A stretch of DNA of 64,000 bases, from the NCBI RefSeq assembly GCF_046630445.1, contig NC_092340.1:22084001-22148000 (forward strand), given 5' to 3'. The notes beneath the pieces were generated by a model. It was not told the DNA's origin. It saw nothing but the letters and a program-made list of their open reading frames with translations, and did not search any database. The position numbers were made by a program, and so were the translations under genes. Source of the stretch: Rutidosis leptorrhynchoides. Taxonomy: Eukaryota; Streptophyta; Magnoliopsida; Asterales; Asteraceae. Each line of letters opens with the position of its first letter. The first letter of the stretch is position 1. Of this stretch, positions 48,769-60,280 are shown piece after piece.

Positions 48769-49679
48769 CAAACTTTGTGCTCGAATAATCAATTAGAAGA
48801 ATATGGTGAAAAATGTACCAGCTTCAACAACATCACCGACACCAACAGTACCATCAATAACAGCACCAGTACCATCAACAATCCATGCTTCAATATCATC
48901 ATCTGTACTTTGAGTATGATCTTAGTTCTACGTATCGTTCTACCTCATTTATCTTCGTTCGACATGGAGAATATGTAATCTCTAAAGTTTTAGAGATTAT
49001 TTATTCTAGTTCCAACCGAAAACTAAATGAGTTAATTTCCCATTGACACATTAAATCCATGATTACGTCTGAAGAAAATATATATGTATATATGTTTTCA
49101 TAGAGATTGTAATTAAAATTTTTATTGTACAAACTGTTAATGGTGAAAATATTTTAACGGGTAGGTAACACCCGAGGAATATTTAGATTCTACATTAATA
49201 AGTTACACTGTACATTCTTCGAATCTGATTCAACATTCATTTACTATCCTACTTACATCCACCGATATACAAATTCGTTCATCACAGAATAACCATTTTC
49301 ATCCAATTACATATTTGGATTTTGATCTATCAGAATCCATCAAGTGGCATAACGAAGAAATAATGGACACAATAAAAAAATTGATTAGAAACAGATTAAT
49401 TAATAATATGAAATTCTATTAAGAATCCACGCTAACAAAATCCTAGCTAACTGTTCCTAGCTAACTGTTAATTCCGTATTACCATTTAATTATCGCAATT
49501 TATTTATCGCAATTTATTTTATCGCAATTTAATTATCCCAATTTTAATTATTGTCATTTAATTTCTGTTATTTACTTTACGCATTTTATTTATCGTCATT
49601 TAATTTCTGTTATTTACTTTACGCATTTTATTTATCGTCATTAAATTTCTGTTATTTATTTTACGCACTTTAAATATCG

Positions 49680-49870
49680 GAACACGTATACAAGGTTTTG
49701 ACATATCATATCGACACATCTATATATATTATTTGGAATCACCATAGACACTCTATATGCAGTAATGATCGAGTTCTCTATACAGGGTTGAGGTTGATTC
49801 TATAATAATATATATACTTTGAGTTGTGATCGAGTCTGAGACATGTACACGGGTCACGATACGTATTAAT
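49680..49870 (+). repeat. chromovirus LTR fragment inside the LARD interior
   Basis: This segment aligns by eye with 6361-6530 of the chromovirus LTR. Shared blocks include CACGTATACAA, TCGACACATCTATATATAT, CCATAGACACTCTATATG, ACAGGGTTGAGGTTGATTC and TTTGAGTTGTGATC. It shows that the LARD interior is a mosaic. Confidence 0.7.
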
Positions 49871-52059
49871 TAATTCAAATATTATATATTAAACTATATA
49901 TGAATTATTGGACTATTATTAGTGGACTATCGACTGTGGACTAATAACATTGGACAATTAAAATGAATTAAAATATTAATTATAACATATGAAACTAAAC
50001 AATTCTTCAAGTTTGCCGCTTGATTTCATCTTAAACCTCGTTTAAATCTTGACGACTACAATCTGCGTTCAAACCTTTCATGATTCTTGAAAACACCTCG
50101 ATCGAGAGGATGAATAAACCGCACTTCGTCTACGGAAGGAAAGATTTATGTATATAGAATTGCACCTGAGAAACTCTCGGCAACTGAGTAAAAGTTTAAC
50201 ACGTAGCCGCGTCAGATCCTTTGGCATTTATTAGCAAAAATAACTTTGCGATTCCTTTTCAAAGTAGCAAATTTTGTCACAGCTTCAGCAAATCAACTTC
50301 GACTTTTCGTTCGAAACAACCTGATTATCACCTTGATTTATATGTATGTTCTTTTATTGTTACCGGGAAACTTTTTATATTCCACCATATTACCGTCAGC
50401 GTTTAATCATCTAAAAACACAATTTTCTTGAAATCACCTCGGGTCGATAACCAATGATTCAAATATGGTAGCAGTAAATGTAGAGGAATCGGCAATCAGT
50501 ACTTTGAAAACTCACAGCATATCTACATCAACAGTTATATGTATAACATTTATCTTTTAGAATAATGATCTTCCATTCTGAAATTTTGAAAAGCACCCAG
50601 CCTACGAATTAATACATTGAACTTTGAAAAAGCTGAATGAAGCAGCAGAAACTGTAGATAATCGTAAACGACCTTAACCGTCGAAAGTTTGACGATAAAG
50701 AATGGAGTATTGAAAACACTCAATAGAAAATTTAGTACCGAAAAGCGGATTATGCGAAACTATGAAGGAAGCCGTGGACAAATCACAAAGAATAAGTTTG
50801 ACTTCAAAGAATCCAAATGATTCTGTTTCTGATGAAATCTTTAGTGAATACCTTGCTTCCGAATCTAAACCCTTACGGATAAATCTTCTTCATCACTTAT
50901 CGATATTAGAAATTCCAAGATATCATCGTATCTTTCATTATAAATATCCTCCATATTTCTGAAGATATTTTCATAACTATTCTTATCTAAAATCATTAAT
51001 CTCTTCGTGCTATTAGTGTTACATCATATAGAAACTGTTAGTTCTTATATTCTGTAAACCTTCGAGTTTAAACTATGAATGATTTTGAAGTAGTGTTGGG
51101 AACTGAAGCATGAGTTAGTATAATATAATGACACTTGATCAACGTGATTATATTATAGTAAGTCATGCTGAGTTTCTAATGGAACGTGATGATTCACAGA
51201 CTATAACATCATCATGTGTCATGTTACATAACTCTTTCATTCTACTTAACTCCTGAACAAATCAAGAAAATGTATTCTTGATGGTTCTATCTTCCGTAAT
51301 GTTGATAAATTTGAAAATCAAATCGTGCTATCATGTTCCTTCCGGCTTAGAACATTATAATCATTCAAAACTCTATATCTGCAAACTCTGGACCATTATT
51401 CGCTTGACTGGAAGTCGGGAAGGGAAAACAAAATCATAGAGCTTTGAAATATAAGGGAGAATATAAGGCCCGATAACAACACATAAATTACAAACCGTGG
51501 ATATCAGTACGTATAGCAATATAAAGATACGGGAGGATTATAAATACAATAATCCCTAGAGCATAATAGAAATAAACAGATTCGTCAGGTGGGAGTTGAA
51601 AAAGAAGAACGATCATCACGATAGTTAGAATAAGAACAAGGATCAGAACAGGGTTAAGCATTTTCATAAACCTTTTGAATTTGGGAATTGAGTATAGAAG
51701 TGGTGAAAACTAATGGAACGGAAGAGCTTAATTTATAATGGAAATATCAGACAGTGTGATCGAAGCAGATCACCGTATTTAATAGAGAGATCTTAATTTC
51801 CTTATTCGCCGAAGAATCAGATCTTATAGATTTCCAAGATTTTCTTTTAAATCCCTTGAATTTCGGAATTCAACCATGACTAGTGAAAAGTTATGATGAA
51901 ACTTGTCTATCTCATTTTACTATTTAGTGGTAACTTCATTCGTACGCTTCGAGTGATCAAATCGTTTTATCTGTAATATTCAATAATGATAAAACTCAAT
52001 TTATCAACTCAATTTTCGTCATGAAAACATTTTTATTGTTAACCATGACCACCTCACTC

Positions 52060-52095
52060 AAATTTCGGGACGAAATTTCTTTAACGGGTAGGTAC
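52060..52095 (+). other. pre-LTR conserved block / PPT region of the LARD
   Basis: AATTTCGGGACGAAATTTC is followed by TTTAACGGGTAGGTA and the LTR start TGTGACG. It matches the block at 4313-4347 of the chromovirus almost base for base. Confidence 0.7.
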
Positions 52096-54507
52096 TGTGA
52101 CGACCCGGAGATTTTCGACCAAATTTAAACTTTAATCTTTGTATGTTTCCGACACGATAAGCAAAGTTTGTAATGTTGAGTCTCGAAAACTTTGGAACAG
52201 TTCACATGAATGCAATTACCCTTTGACTATCCCCGACGATTCACGAACAATTGTTTGCAAATATATATGTATATGTACAAATGTAAGTTTATATAATAAT
52301 TTGAAATTATAAAATATAATTACAACATTAGAATTAGATATGTAAAATAAAATACAAAATAATTAAGTGTAATTTAAAATGAATTTAAATATAAACATAT
52401 ATGGTATCTATGCATGAATATTATTATATGTATGTGGTATTATGTATAAAATTTATAAATAACAAATATTCAATAAAAATTTATTATATAATATATAATA
52501 TATCATATAATTATAAATTATTAAAGGATTAAAATATAGTTGTAATAATAAATATTAAAAGTGAATATTAATATCAGTATTAAGAATATTATTATAATAT
52601 ATAGATATGAAATTTGATACATTTAATTTGATAATGATATTATTGTTATCTTTATTAATATCATTATTATTATTATGAATTATTATCATTTATATAACTA
52701 CTAGCATTAATAATAAGGTTATTAAAATTACTAAAACTAAAAGTTTTAAAATTATTATAATTGTTATTATAATACAACTTGTATAATTATTAGTAGAATA
52801 TGATTATTAGTATTATTAATAGTGGTAACATATTTATATTTGTTAATTATCAAAAATTATGAAATTTATATATAAACATATATAGTTGTTAAATAAATAC
52901 AGATATTTATATTTAGAAGCACAGTTATATACATATAGATACATTATATAGATAAATAAATACAGTATATACATATTTATATACAGCACATAAGGTATTC
53001 TGTTTTCAATCGTTAGCAGACTGTAGTAATTGATACTTTATGTTTCAAATCGTACAAATCAAGGTTACATCACGAGAACAAAACAAATTGTTAGAGATAA
53101 TTGATTTCATTCTTTTTCTGTTTCATGTCTCTTTCTCCTATCTAACTTTCTTTCTGATTGATGTAAACTGTTGACTATAATCTGCCTTCTAAACTCTTGT
53201 TTTCTTCTCCCTGGATTGTATAGGCTGTCGACACCTTTGAGTCTATATGACAATCGTGCATTCTATATCATTGAGGAAATTATTCATTTTTCCATCAACC
53301 TCATCAATTATATCTGCAACATATTTATCAATTGAATTAAACTAGAAAATTTAAAAAGGGAAATAGGTACGTAACTATGTTCTCGTTGCTCTTGCTAATG
53401 TCGATCACATGCCACCACTTCAACCATATTAATTACCATCTAGATCAATAACCATATTCTTGATCATAACCACCTTCTTCTTTGATGACTACCATGAAAT
53501 ACTACCTTGTACTTACACCACACCTCTTTATTCAATTCTCTCTCTCTCTTTCTTCTCTTTCGTTTTGAGGCCAAGAACAAACAACCACCGCAATCATCAT
53601 ACGAAACCACCTTAAATCATCTTTTTAACCACCACAGCCCCTATCCTCATTCTCTCATTCAATCACAAACCTTTATGAAACCCATTGAAAACCCACTCAA
53701 AACCATAACACCATTTGATCACCACCTACAATCATTAACCTTCACTTTGTTCCACTTTGTTACGATCACTGAAGTGCTGCCACTACTGCTCCATGTTCGC
53801 TACTGCTATACTTATCTGTTGCTGCTACCAACAGTGAACCGTCACCAGTAAAACCACCACAACTATTTTTTTTCCTTTCTTCATCCGTTATTGTTCCTGC
53901 TGCTACTCGATTTATTCTGTTTCTGTTTACCTACTGTTGCTGCAACTCGTCTTTTGCTCCTGCGTATTGTTTCTGTTCGAATGATGAAGATGAGGAGAAG
54001 TATGATGTTATTATTTGGATAATAATAGAAAATCATAGATGATGAGGATACTTAAAGTCGATATATATTAACAATATGTTGAAGATGTGACAGAAAGTAA
54101 AAGTGACGATTAGGATTAGATTAGTGGAGGTGTACAGCTGTGAAGATCTTAATCAATTATAACCGATCCTCCAAGAAATCCTTATTCGATTATCGGGCTT
54201 AATGTTTAAACATGTCAAATTAAATTTTACTTATATGATGGGCGGTTGAATGCTGTTGGGCCAAAATAACTAGATCATGCTGATAGATGTTATTCGGTTC
54301 CTGGTTACAGTAGGCCGTGGATGGTGTAATTGAAGGTAATGAGTAAATAGAATTGGTTACGAGTTAAATAAATTGATAAGGGTATTAAAAACAGAAAAAC
54401 CAAATACCTCGATTGGTTAAGGAGTGGTGTTTGGTAGCGAGAGGTCGCAGGTTCGAGTCCCGTCATGGGCGTTTTTTTTTTGGGAAGCCATTTTAAAGGT
54501 AGTTTCC

Positions 54508-54598
<91 letters not shown>

Positions 54599-56269
54599 GT
54601 TATTGATTATATTAATTAGTATTGTCAAAAGAATTATTAACTACTAATATTATTACTAATTATTACATTAGGTATTATTGTTATTATAAGTTATGATCAT
54701 TATTATTATTATTATCATGAACCCAATACAAATTACCAATAAAAAAAATATTATTATTAGTATCGTTTTATAAAGTGATAGCATAATTATAGTTATTATC
54801 AACAAAAGTAATTGTAATAAGAATCATTACTGACGTTATCGTCATTTTCATTAATATTAGTATTACTACCACTTTCGTAACTAATAGTATATTTATTACT
54901 AAACAAAAGTGTCATTATTATCAAAATCAGTATTTTCATTACCAATACTACTACATTATTCACTTTATTAAAACTACTATTATTATCATTGTTATGAAAC
55001 TTATTATAAAAATTATCATTAATATTATCATTATAATCAGATACAATTTTTGTTACTATTATTAATATTATTTTTACCAAATAAACATTATATAAATAAC
55101 AACATTTATAAGTAACAATACATACAAGTATGTATTAATGATATTAATGACTTTTACATAAATATATATATATATACAAAAGATTGTTTATACAAAAAGA
55201 TAAATAATATGAAACTTAACTATATTAAAATTGTTATTTATTTAGATATATGAAATAACATATAATTTATTAATATAAAAGTTACATCATTAATAATAAT
55301 ATATATACATTTGTTCGATTACGATTATACGTTTTAATATATATATACAAATGATATAAGTTCGTGAATCCGAGGTCAACCCTGCATTGTTCAGTTTCGT
55401 CATATGTATTTTTACTACAAAATACAGTATTGTGAGTTTCATTATTCCCCTTTTAAATGCTTTTGCAATATATATTTTTGGGACTGAGAATACATGCGCT
55501 ATTTTTATAACTGTTTTACGAAATAGACACGAGTAAATGAAACTACATTCTATGGCTGAATTATTAAACCGAGTATGCCCCTTTTTAGTCTGGTAATCTA
55601 AGAATTAGGGAACAGACACCCTAATTGACGCGAACTCTAAAGATAGATCTATCGGGCCCAACAAGCCCCATCCAAAGTACCGGATGCTTTAGTACTTCGA
55701 AATTTATATCATGTCCGAAGGAGGATCCCGGAATGATGGGGATATTCTTAAATGCATATTGTGAATGTCGGTTACCAGGTGTTCAATCCATATGAATGAT
55801 ATTTTTGTCTCTATGCATGGGACGTATGTTTACGAGAAATGGAAATATGAAATCTTGTGGTCTATTAATATTATGAAATGATTATTTAAGTTAAACTAAC
55901 GAACTCACCAACCTTTTGGTTGACACTTGAAAGCATGTTTATTCTCAGGTACGAAAGAAATCTTCCGCTGTGCATTTGCTCATTTTAGAAACATTACTTG
56001 GAGTCATTCATGGCATATTTCAAAAAACGTTGCATTCGAGTCAACGAGTTCATCAAGATTATTATTAAGTCAATTATAGTTGGATATATTCTGAAATGGT
56101 ATGCATGCCGTCAATTTTCGTTGTAAAGAAAGATTGTCTTTTAAAATTGAATGCAATGTTTGTAAAATGTATCATACAGAGGTCAAATACCTCGCGATGT
56201 AATCAACTGTTGTGAATCGTTTATAATCGATAGGGACTTCGTCCAGATGGATTAGGACGGGTCCTTTCA
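52096..56269 (+). repeat. 3' LTR of the LARD (4174 bp)
   Basis: Nearly identical to 43807-48039. Most of the 59-base length difference lies in the (TTA)n tract (54509-54599 here) and a TA tract near 55161-55176, with only scattered substitutions elsewhere. This implies a fairly recent insertion. Confidence 0.9.
54405..54599 (+). repeat. SINE-like unit and (TTA)n in 3' LTR
   Basis: Second copy of the tRNA-derived unit, with GGTTCGAGTCCC at 54450-54461. The box A-like part differs at two bases from the 5' LTR copy. The TTA tract is about 13 units shorter. Confidence 0.6.
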
Positions 56270-56497
56270 CCAATGGCCCTTTGGTACGTGATGAGTGCAT
56301 CACCCCATCGAGTTGCAGAGCTCAAATTCGTTTATTCAATTGTCGCGAGCCACATGTCTGTTTCAAACGTCTATATAGCTGTTAACCCATTTTCAATTTT
56401 TTTTTTTAAAATACTACTCCTCATTTTAATTTTTCACACACTTTCTTCAATATCTTATAAAAATACCACTCTTAATTCTATACTTACAAAATTTTCA

Positions 56498-56947
56498 ATG
56501 GCAAAAACTTTGTTTAAACTTTTTGATATATGAGATTCAGATGATGAATACGAGTTGAGTATTTTACGAGGAATGACTGAAGAATTAGATGTTGAAGAGG
56601 CTGCAGCTGAAGAGGCTGCAAACAGTGAACGAGTTCCACAATCTCGAAGTTACATTCGTATAGATCGTGAACTTGTAGGTAAAAACCTACACAAACACTA
56701 CTTTCAAGAGCATCCAATGTATCCTGAAAATAGATTCAGGAGACGTTTTAGAATGAGTAGTAGATTATTTAAGCGCATCGTCAATGATATAATCAATTAC
56801 GATGTCGATCCATTACCAATTCATTTTGAATATTTCAAACAAAAAATGATGCTCTTGGTCGACAAGGTTTTATTATGATACAGAAATGTACATCCGCGTT
56901 GCGTCAATTGGTTTATGGTACAACATCGGACATGCTTTAATTAAAGA
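56498..56947 (+). pseudogene. PIF/Harbinger transposase, N-terminal half
   Basis: The ATG at 56498 opens a frame with an early TGA (56531). An acidic stretch with DSDDEYELSILRG and VEEAAAEEAANS follows, then RSYIRIDRELVGKNLHKHYF, NRFRRRFRMSSRLFKRIV and, after a 1-base loss near 56850, KCTSALRQLVYGTTSDM. This order (RDRE-like, RRRFRM, QKCTSALRQLAYG) is that of plant PIF/Harbinger transposases upstream of the DDE nuclease domain. The DDE domain is absent: the frame passes into the palindromic minisatellite. The enzyme would have cut and pasted the element; this copy cannot. Confidence 0.75.
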
Positions 56948-57559
56948 TGTATTCAACAACAACAACAACAACAACAACAATACCCAATCCCGCATATGCG
57001 AGGTATGGGGGAGGTGAGATGTAAACAATCCTTCCTCTATCCTAGAATAGAGGAGAAGTCGTTTCTCTATCCACGAGTCGAGAAAAATTCTCTACCCACA
57101 TGAAGAGAAAGTCATCCCTCTCCCTACCCCAGAGTAGAGAGATTGCTTCCGTGCGGACCTCCGGCCTCTATATAAAAATAAAAAATAAAAATAGAAATAA
57201 ATAAGGATAAATAAATAAATAAAAAGTAAAAGTAGAAAAGATACGCCATGAAAATGGTAGAAATCAAATTTCCATGGGTATTTAAACCTGCCTGAAAAAT
57301 TAATTTAGGCTCTAAGCGGCATTCAAGACGCCACAAAATCGACGCTTGTTGTTGCCTCGAATACTAGAGCCAAAAGACCTTGTAAACAAAACTCGAGAGG
57401 CATGCCAGGTGGGAGTTGTTGCGCACGCAAAGAGCCAACCACCTAGAACAAAACCAAACACCACTCATGCACTTTTACGGTAGACATCCCCGAAGCCACA
57501 CAACTAAAAGAAAACCAACGAAGCTCAAAAGCAAAGAAGGTCGTCCTCCGTCCTAATAG

Positions 57560-58472
57560 CCCCAAGATGCACCGAACGATGCGAGACGCACTCACACTCA
57601 CACCCCACCCCCACCCACCCTCCCACAGCCACAAGTACTCACCCACCATACACACACCCCCCCACTCCCCCACACACACACCCCCACAAACACAAAACAC
57701 ACCCAAAACACACACCATACAACATTTCCGAAACACCCACACGTACAAAAACACACCTATATACATTCGTACATAAGCAAAACTACATACATACATGAAA
57801 CTTGTACGTGCATACATACCTATATCCATACATACAAGCAACCATACAAACATATCTACATAAGCATACAAATCTACGTACGTACATATTACATATATAC
57901 ATAGATACATACATCCTTACCTACATACAAAACGTACCTACATAAGCAAACAAACATGAAAAGGCATACCTCCATAACATACAATATACAACCATAAACA
58001 AGCGTTCATACATACATACAAACAAACGAACATACAAACAAACAGACATACAATCAAACCTTAAAAAAAAAAAACAAAAAAAAAACTAGTCGGCAAGTTA
58101 TACAAAAGTACATAAAACGGATAGTAAAGATAGAAGTAATAATACAAATAATAGTAGCTATTAAAAGTTACCAGAAGAAATAATAATATTAATAATACTA
58201 AAACTAATAATAATAATAATATTAATATTAATACTACTACTAATATAATAATAATAGTAAATAATAGAGGTAATAGTAAAACGTAATAATAAAAAAATAT
58301 TAATAGTAATAATAACATAAAAATAAAAATAGTATTAGTAATAATCAATACTAATAAAAATGGCAATGAAACGGGTAATAATAATACAAATACAAATTAC
58401 AAATAACAGTAATAATAGTAATAATACAAATAATAATCATAATAATCCTAATTATAGTAATAATAGCACTAA

Positions 58473-58534
<62 letters not shown>

Positions 58535-58622
58535 GTAAAAATAATAGTAATAATAATAATAGTAATAAAGTAATAATAATAGTAATACAAATAATAATAC
58601 TAATAATAAAATAGAAAGCAAC
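57560..58622 (-). repeat. simple-repeat-rich 3' region of the LINE
   Basis: A C/A-rich tract (57590-57720), a degenerate ACAT tract (57770-58060) and an AAT tract (58180-58620, with a pure run at about 58478-58532) occupy most of the LINE 3' region. Open frames here are repeat artefacts. Confidence 0.8.
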
Positions 58623-58623
58623 C

Positions 58624-59949
58624 CTACTCGACAATTCTTATTCTAGCCCTCCACGCATTCCTATCTGAAGTCATGTCCTCGATCAACAAAAGCTCTCTCA
58701 TGTCGAGCTTTAGTCTATCCATCCACCTACGAGTAGGTCTACCCCTTCTCCTTACGCCGTCAACCGTGAGTGCCTCGACTCTCCTGACAGGGGCACTATG
58801 TGGTCGCCTCATCACGTGCCCATACCATCGAAGCCGTTCTTCTCTTAGCTTGTCGGTGATGCTTCTGACTCCAAGGTTTTCCCTAAACACACCATTTGGA
58901 GTCATATCTAACATGGTTTTACCACACGTCCACCTAAGCATTCTCATTTCTGCCACTTCCATCCTTCTCTCATGGGCTTTCGTCATTGGCCAACATTCTG
59001 ATCCGTACAACATGGCAGGTCTAATTGCCACCTTGAAAAATTTCCCTTTCAATTTGAGCGGTATCTTCTTGTCGCACAAGACCCCTTTCGCTGCTCTCCA
59101 CTTCAACCAACCTACCTTGATACGATGGGATACGTCCTCGTCTATTCTCCCCGATTTGTGTAGGACCGAACCTAGATATCTGAACGACTCTTGAGGATGC
59201 AAGGTCTGGTCCCCGATGCTAATACTCTCTCCAACATTTTGTTCATCCTCAGTCCTGACGAAGTCACACCTAAGATATTCCATCTTTTGTCTACTAATCC
59301 GTAGACCATTTTGTTCTAAGGACTCTCTCCATTGTTCTAGTCTACTATTTAGCTCATTCTTGGATTCCGATACAAGCACAATATCATCGGCGAAAATCAA
59401 ACACCAAGGGATGTTCTCTTGTATCCCTCGAGACAACTCGTCGATGATCAAGGCGAAAAGAAAAGGGCTAAGAGCAGATCCCTGGTGCAGGCCTACTTCT
59501 ATCCCAAAAAACTCCGTGTTTCCGACAGGCGTCCTAACGCAAGACTTCACCCCTTCGTACATATCAATAATTGCTTTAATATATCTGCTTGGGATACTTC
59601 TCGCATTCAGGGTCTTCCAAATCAGCTTCCGTGGGACACAATCATATGCCTTTTCTAAGTTTAAGAAGGCCATATGTAGGCTCTTTTGCTTTTCCCTATA
59701 CTTCTCCATAAGGCTCCTTATGATATGAATTGCCTCCAACGAAGAGCGTCCTGGCATGAAACCAAATTGATTCTCCGAAACGGTAGTTTCACGTCGAAGT
59801 CTAGTCTCAATCACTCTCTCCCAAAGCTTCATAGTATGGCTAAGTAACTTAATACCTCTATAGTTACCGCACATTTGGGCATCCCCTTTATTTTTGTAGA
59901 TGGGGATAATCTCGCTGAGTCTCCATTTCGTAGGCATTTTATAGCCATC
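58624..59949 (-). pseudogene. RTE-type reverse transcriptase, 5'-truncated
   Basis: Open without internal stop from the truncation point to the stop at 58624. Motifs in order: WRLSEIIPIYKNKGD, NYRGIKLLSHTMKLWERVIE, NQFGFMPGRSSLEAIHIIR, GLHQGSALSPFLFAL, the catalytic FADDIVLVSES, SFRYLGSVLHKSGRIDEDV, RPAMLYGSECWPMTKAHE and RRRGRPTRRWMDRL. This is the RT and C-terminal region of plant RTE LINEs. The apurinic endonuclease domain and the first RT motif are missing, so it is a dead copy despite its open frame. Confidence 0.85.
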
Positions 59950-60080
59950 TGTATTCAACAGAGATGCTTTAACTAAAGCTGTATTCAACAGAGATGCTTT
60001 AATGATTAAAGCTGTATTCAACAGAGATGCTTTAATTATTAAAGCTGTATTCAACAGTTGTATTCAAAAAAGATGCTTTA
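59950..60080 (+). repeat. palindromic minisatellite, unit about 33 bp
   Basis: Units start at 59950, 59980, 60013 and, partly, 60046. Each reads TGTATTCAACAGAGATGC and then a palindrome such as GCTTTAATGATTAAAGC. The minus-strand relative at about 43400-43510 has the same units. One unit served as the LINE target site. Confidence 0.8.
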
Positions 60081-60120
60081 ATTCAAACAGTTGTATTCGT
60101 CCAAACAGATATATTTTACC

Positions 60121-60130
60121 TATATAAATA
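60121..60130 (+). promoter_or_regulatory. TATA box of the small VNFGG ORF
   Basis: TATATAAATA lies 87 bases before the ATG at 60217, with a C-rich stretch after it. The element at 42505-43577 has the same box at the same distance on the minus strand. Confidence 0.6.
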
Positions 60131-60216
60131 CAACCCCCCATTTCTCATCGAATCACACCTCATGCACCTACTTATCTACTACTTAATTTTCTAAACTACC
60201 CACATTCAAGTTCAAA

Positions 60217-60280
60217 ATGAGTCAAATGTCTGTTATGCTACATGTTAACTTCGGTGGTGAATTCGACCGTGAGTTCATTT
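60217..60280 (+). pseudogene. third copy of the small VNFGG ORF, truncated
   Basis: It begins MSQMSVMLHVNFGGEFDREF, nearly identical to the start at 43231, then changes at about 60280 into Tat-type pol sequence. The reading frame is kept across the junction until TAA at 60346. Confidence 0.6.

Larger units (their letters stand above)
48040..52095 (+). other. internal region of the LARD, no pol genes
   Basis: About 4 kb without any recognisable retroviral domain in any frame. It contains a 115-codon ORF (48421-48768), the motif TTTAACGGGTAGGTA at 49153, a tandem TTTATCGTCATTT tract (about 49490-49670), a fragment of chromovirus LTR (about 49680-49870) and the conserved pre-LTR block at the right end. 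Confidence 0.8.
56959..59949 (-). mobile_element. RTE-type LINE, 5'-truncated, TSD TGTATTCAACA
   Basis: On the minus strand it carries the C-terminal part of an RTE-like ORF, a 1.6 kb 3' region rich in simple repeats, and a 3' end with GGGATTGGGTA and a (TTG)n tail, as in plant RTE elements. The 11-mer TGTATTCAACA flanks it (56948-56958 and 59950-59960). The upstream endonuclease and ORF start are missing, consistent with incomplete reverse transcription. Confidence 0.85.

Noticed and set aside
57443-57910. 155-codon Tyr/Cys/Val-rich ORF on the minus strand and its plus-strand counterpart
   Set aside because: Produced by C/A-rich and ACAT simple repeats of the LINE 3' region.
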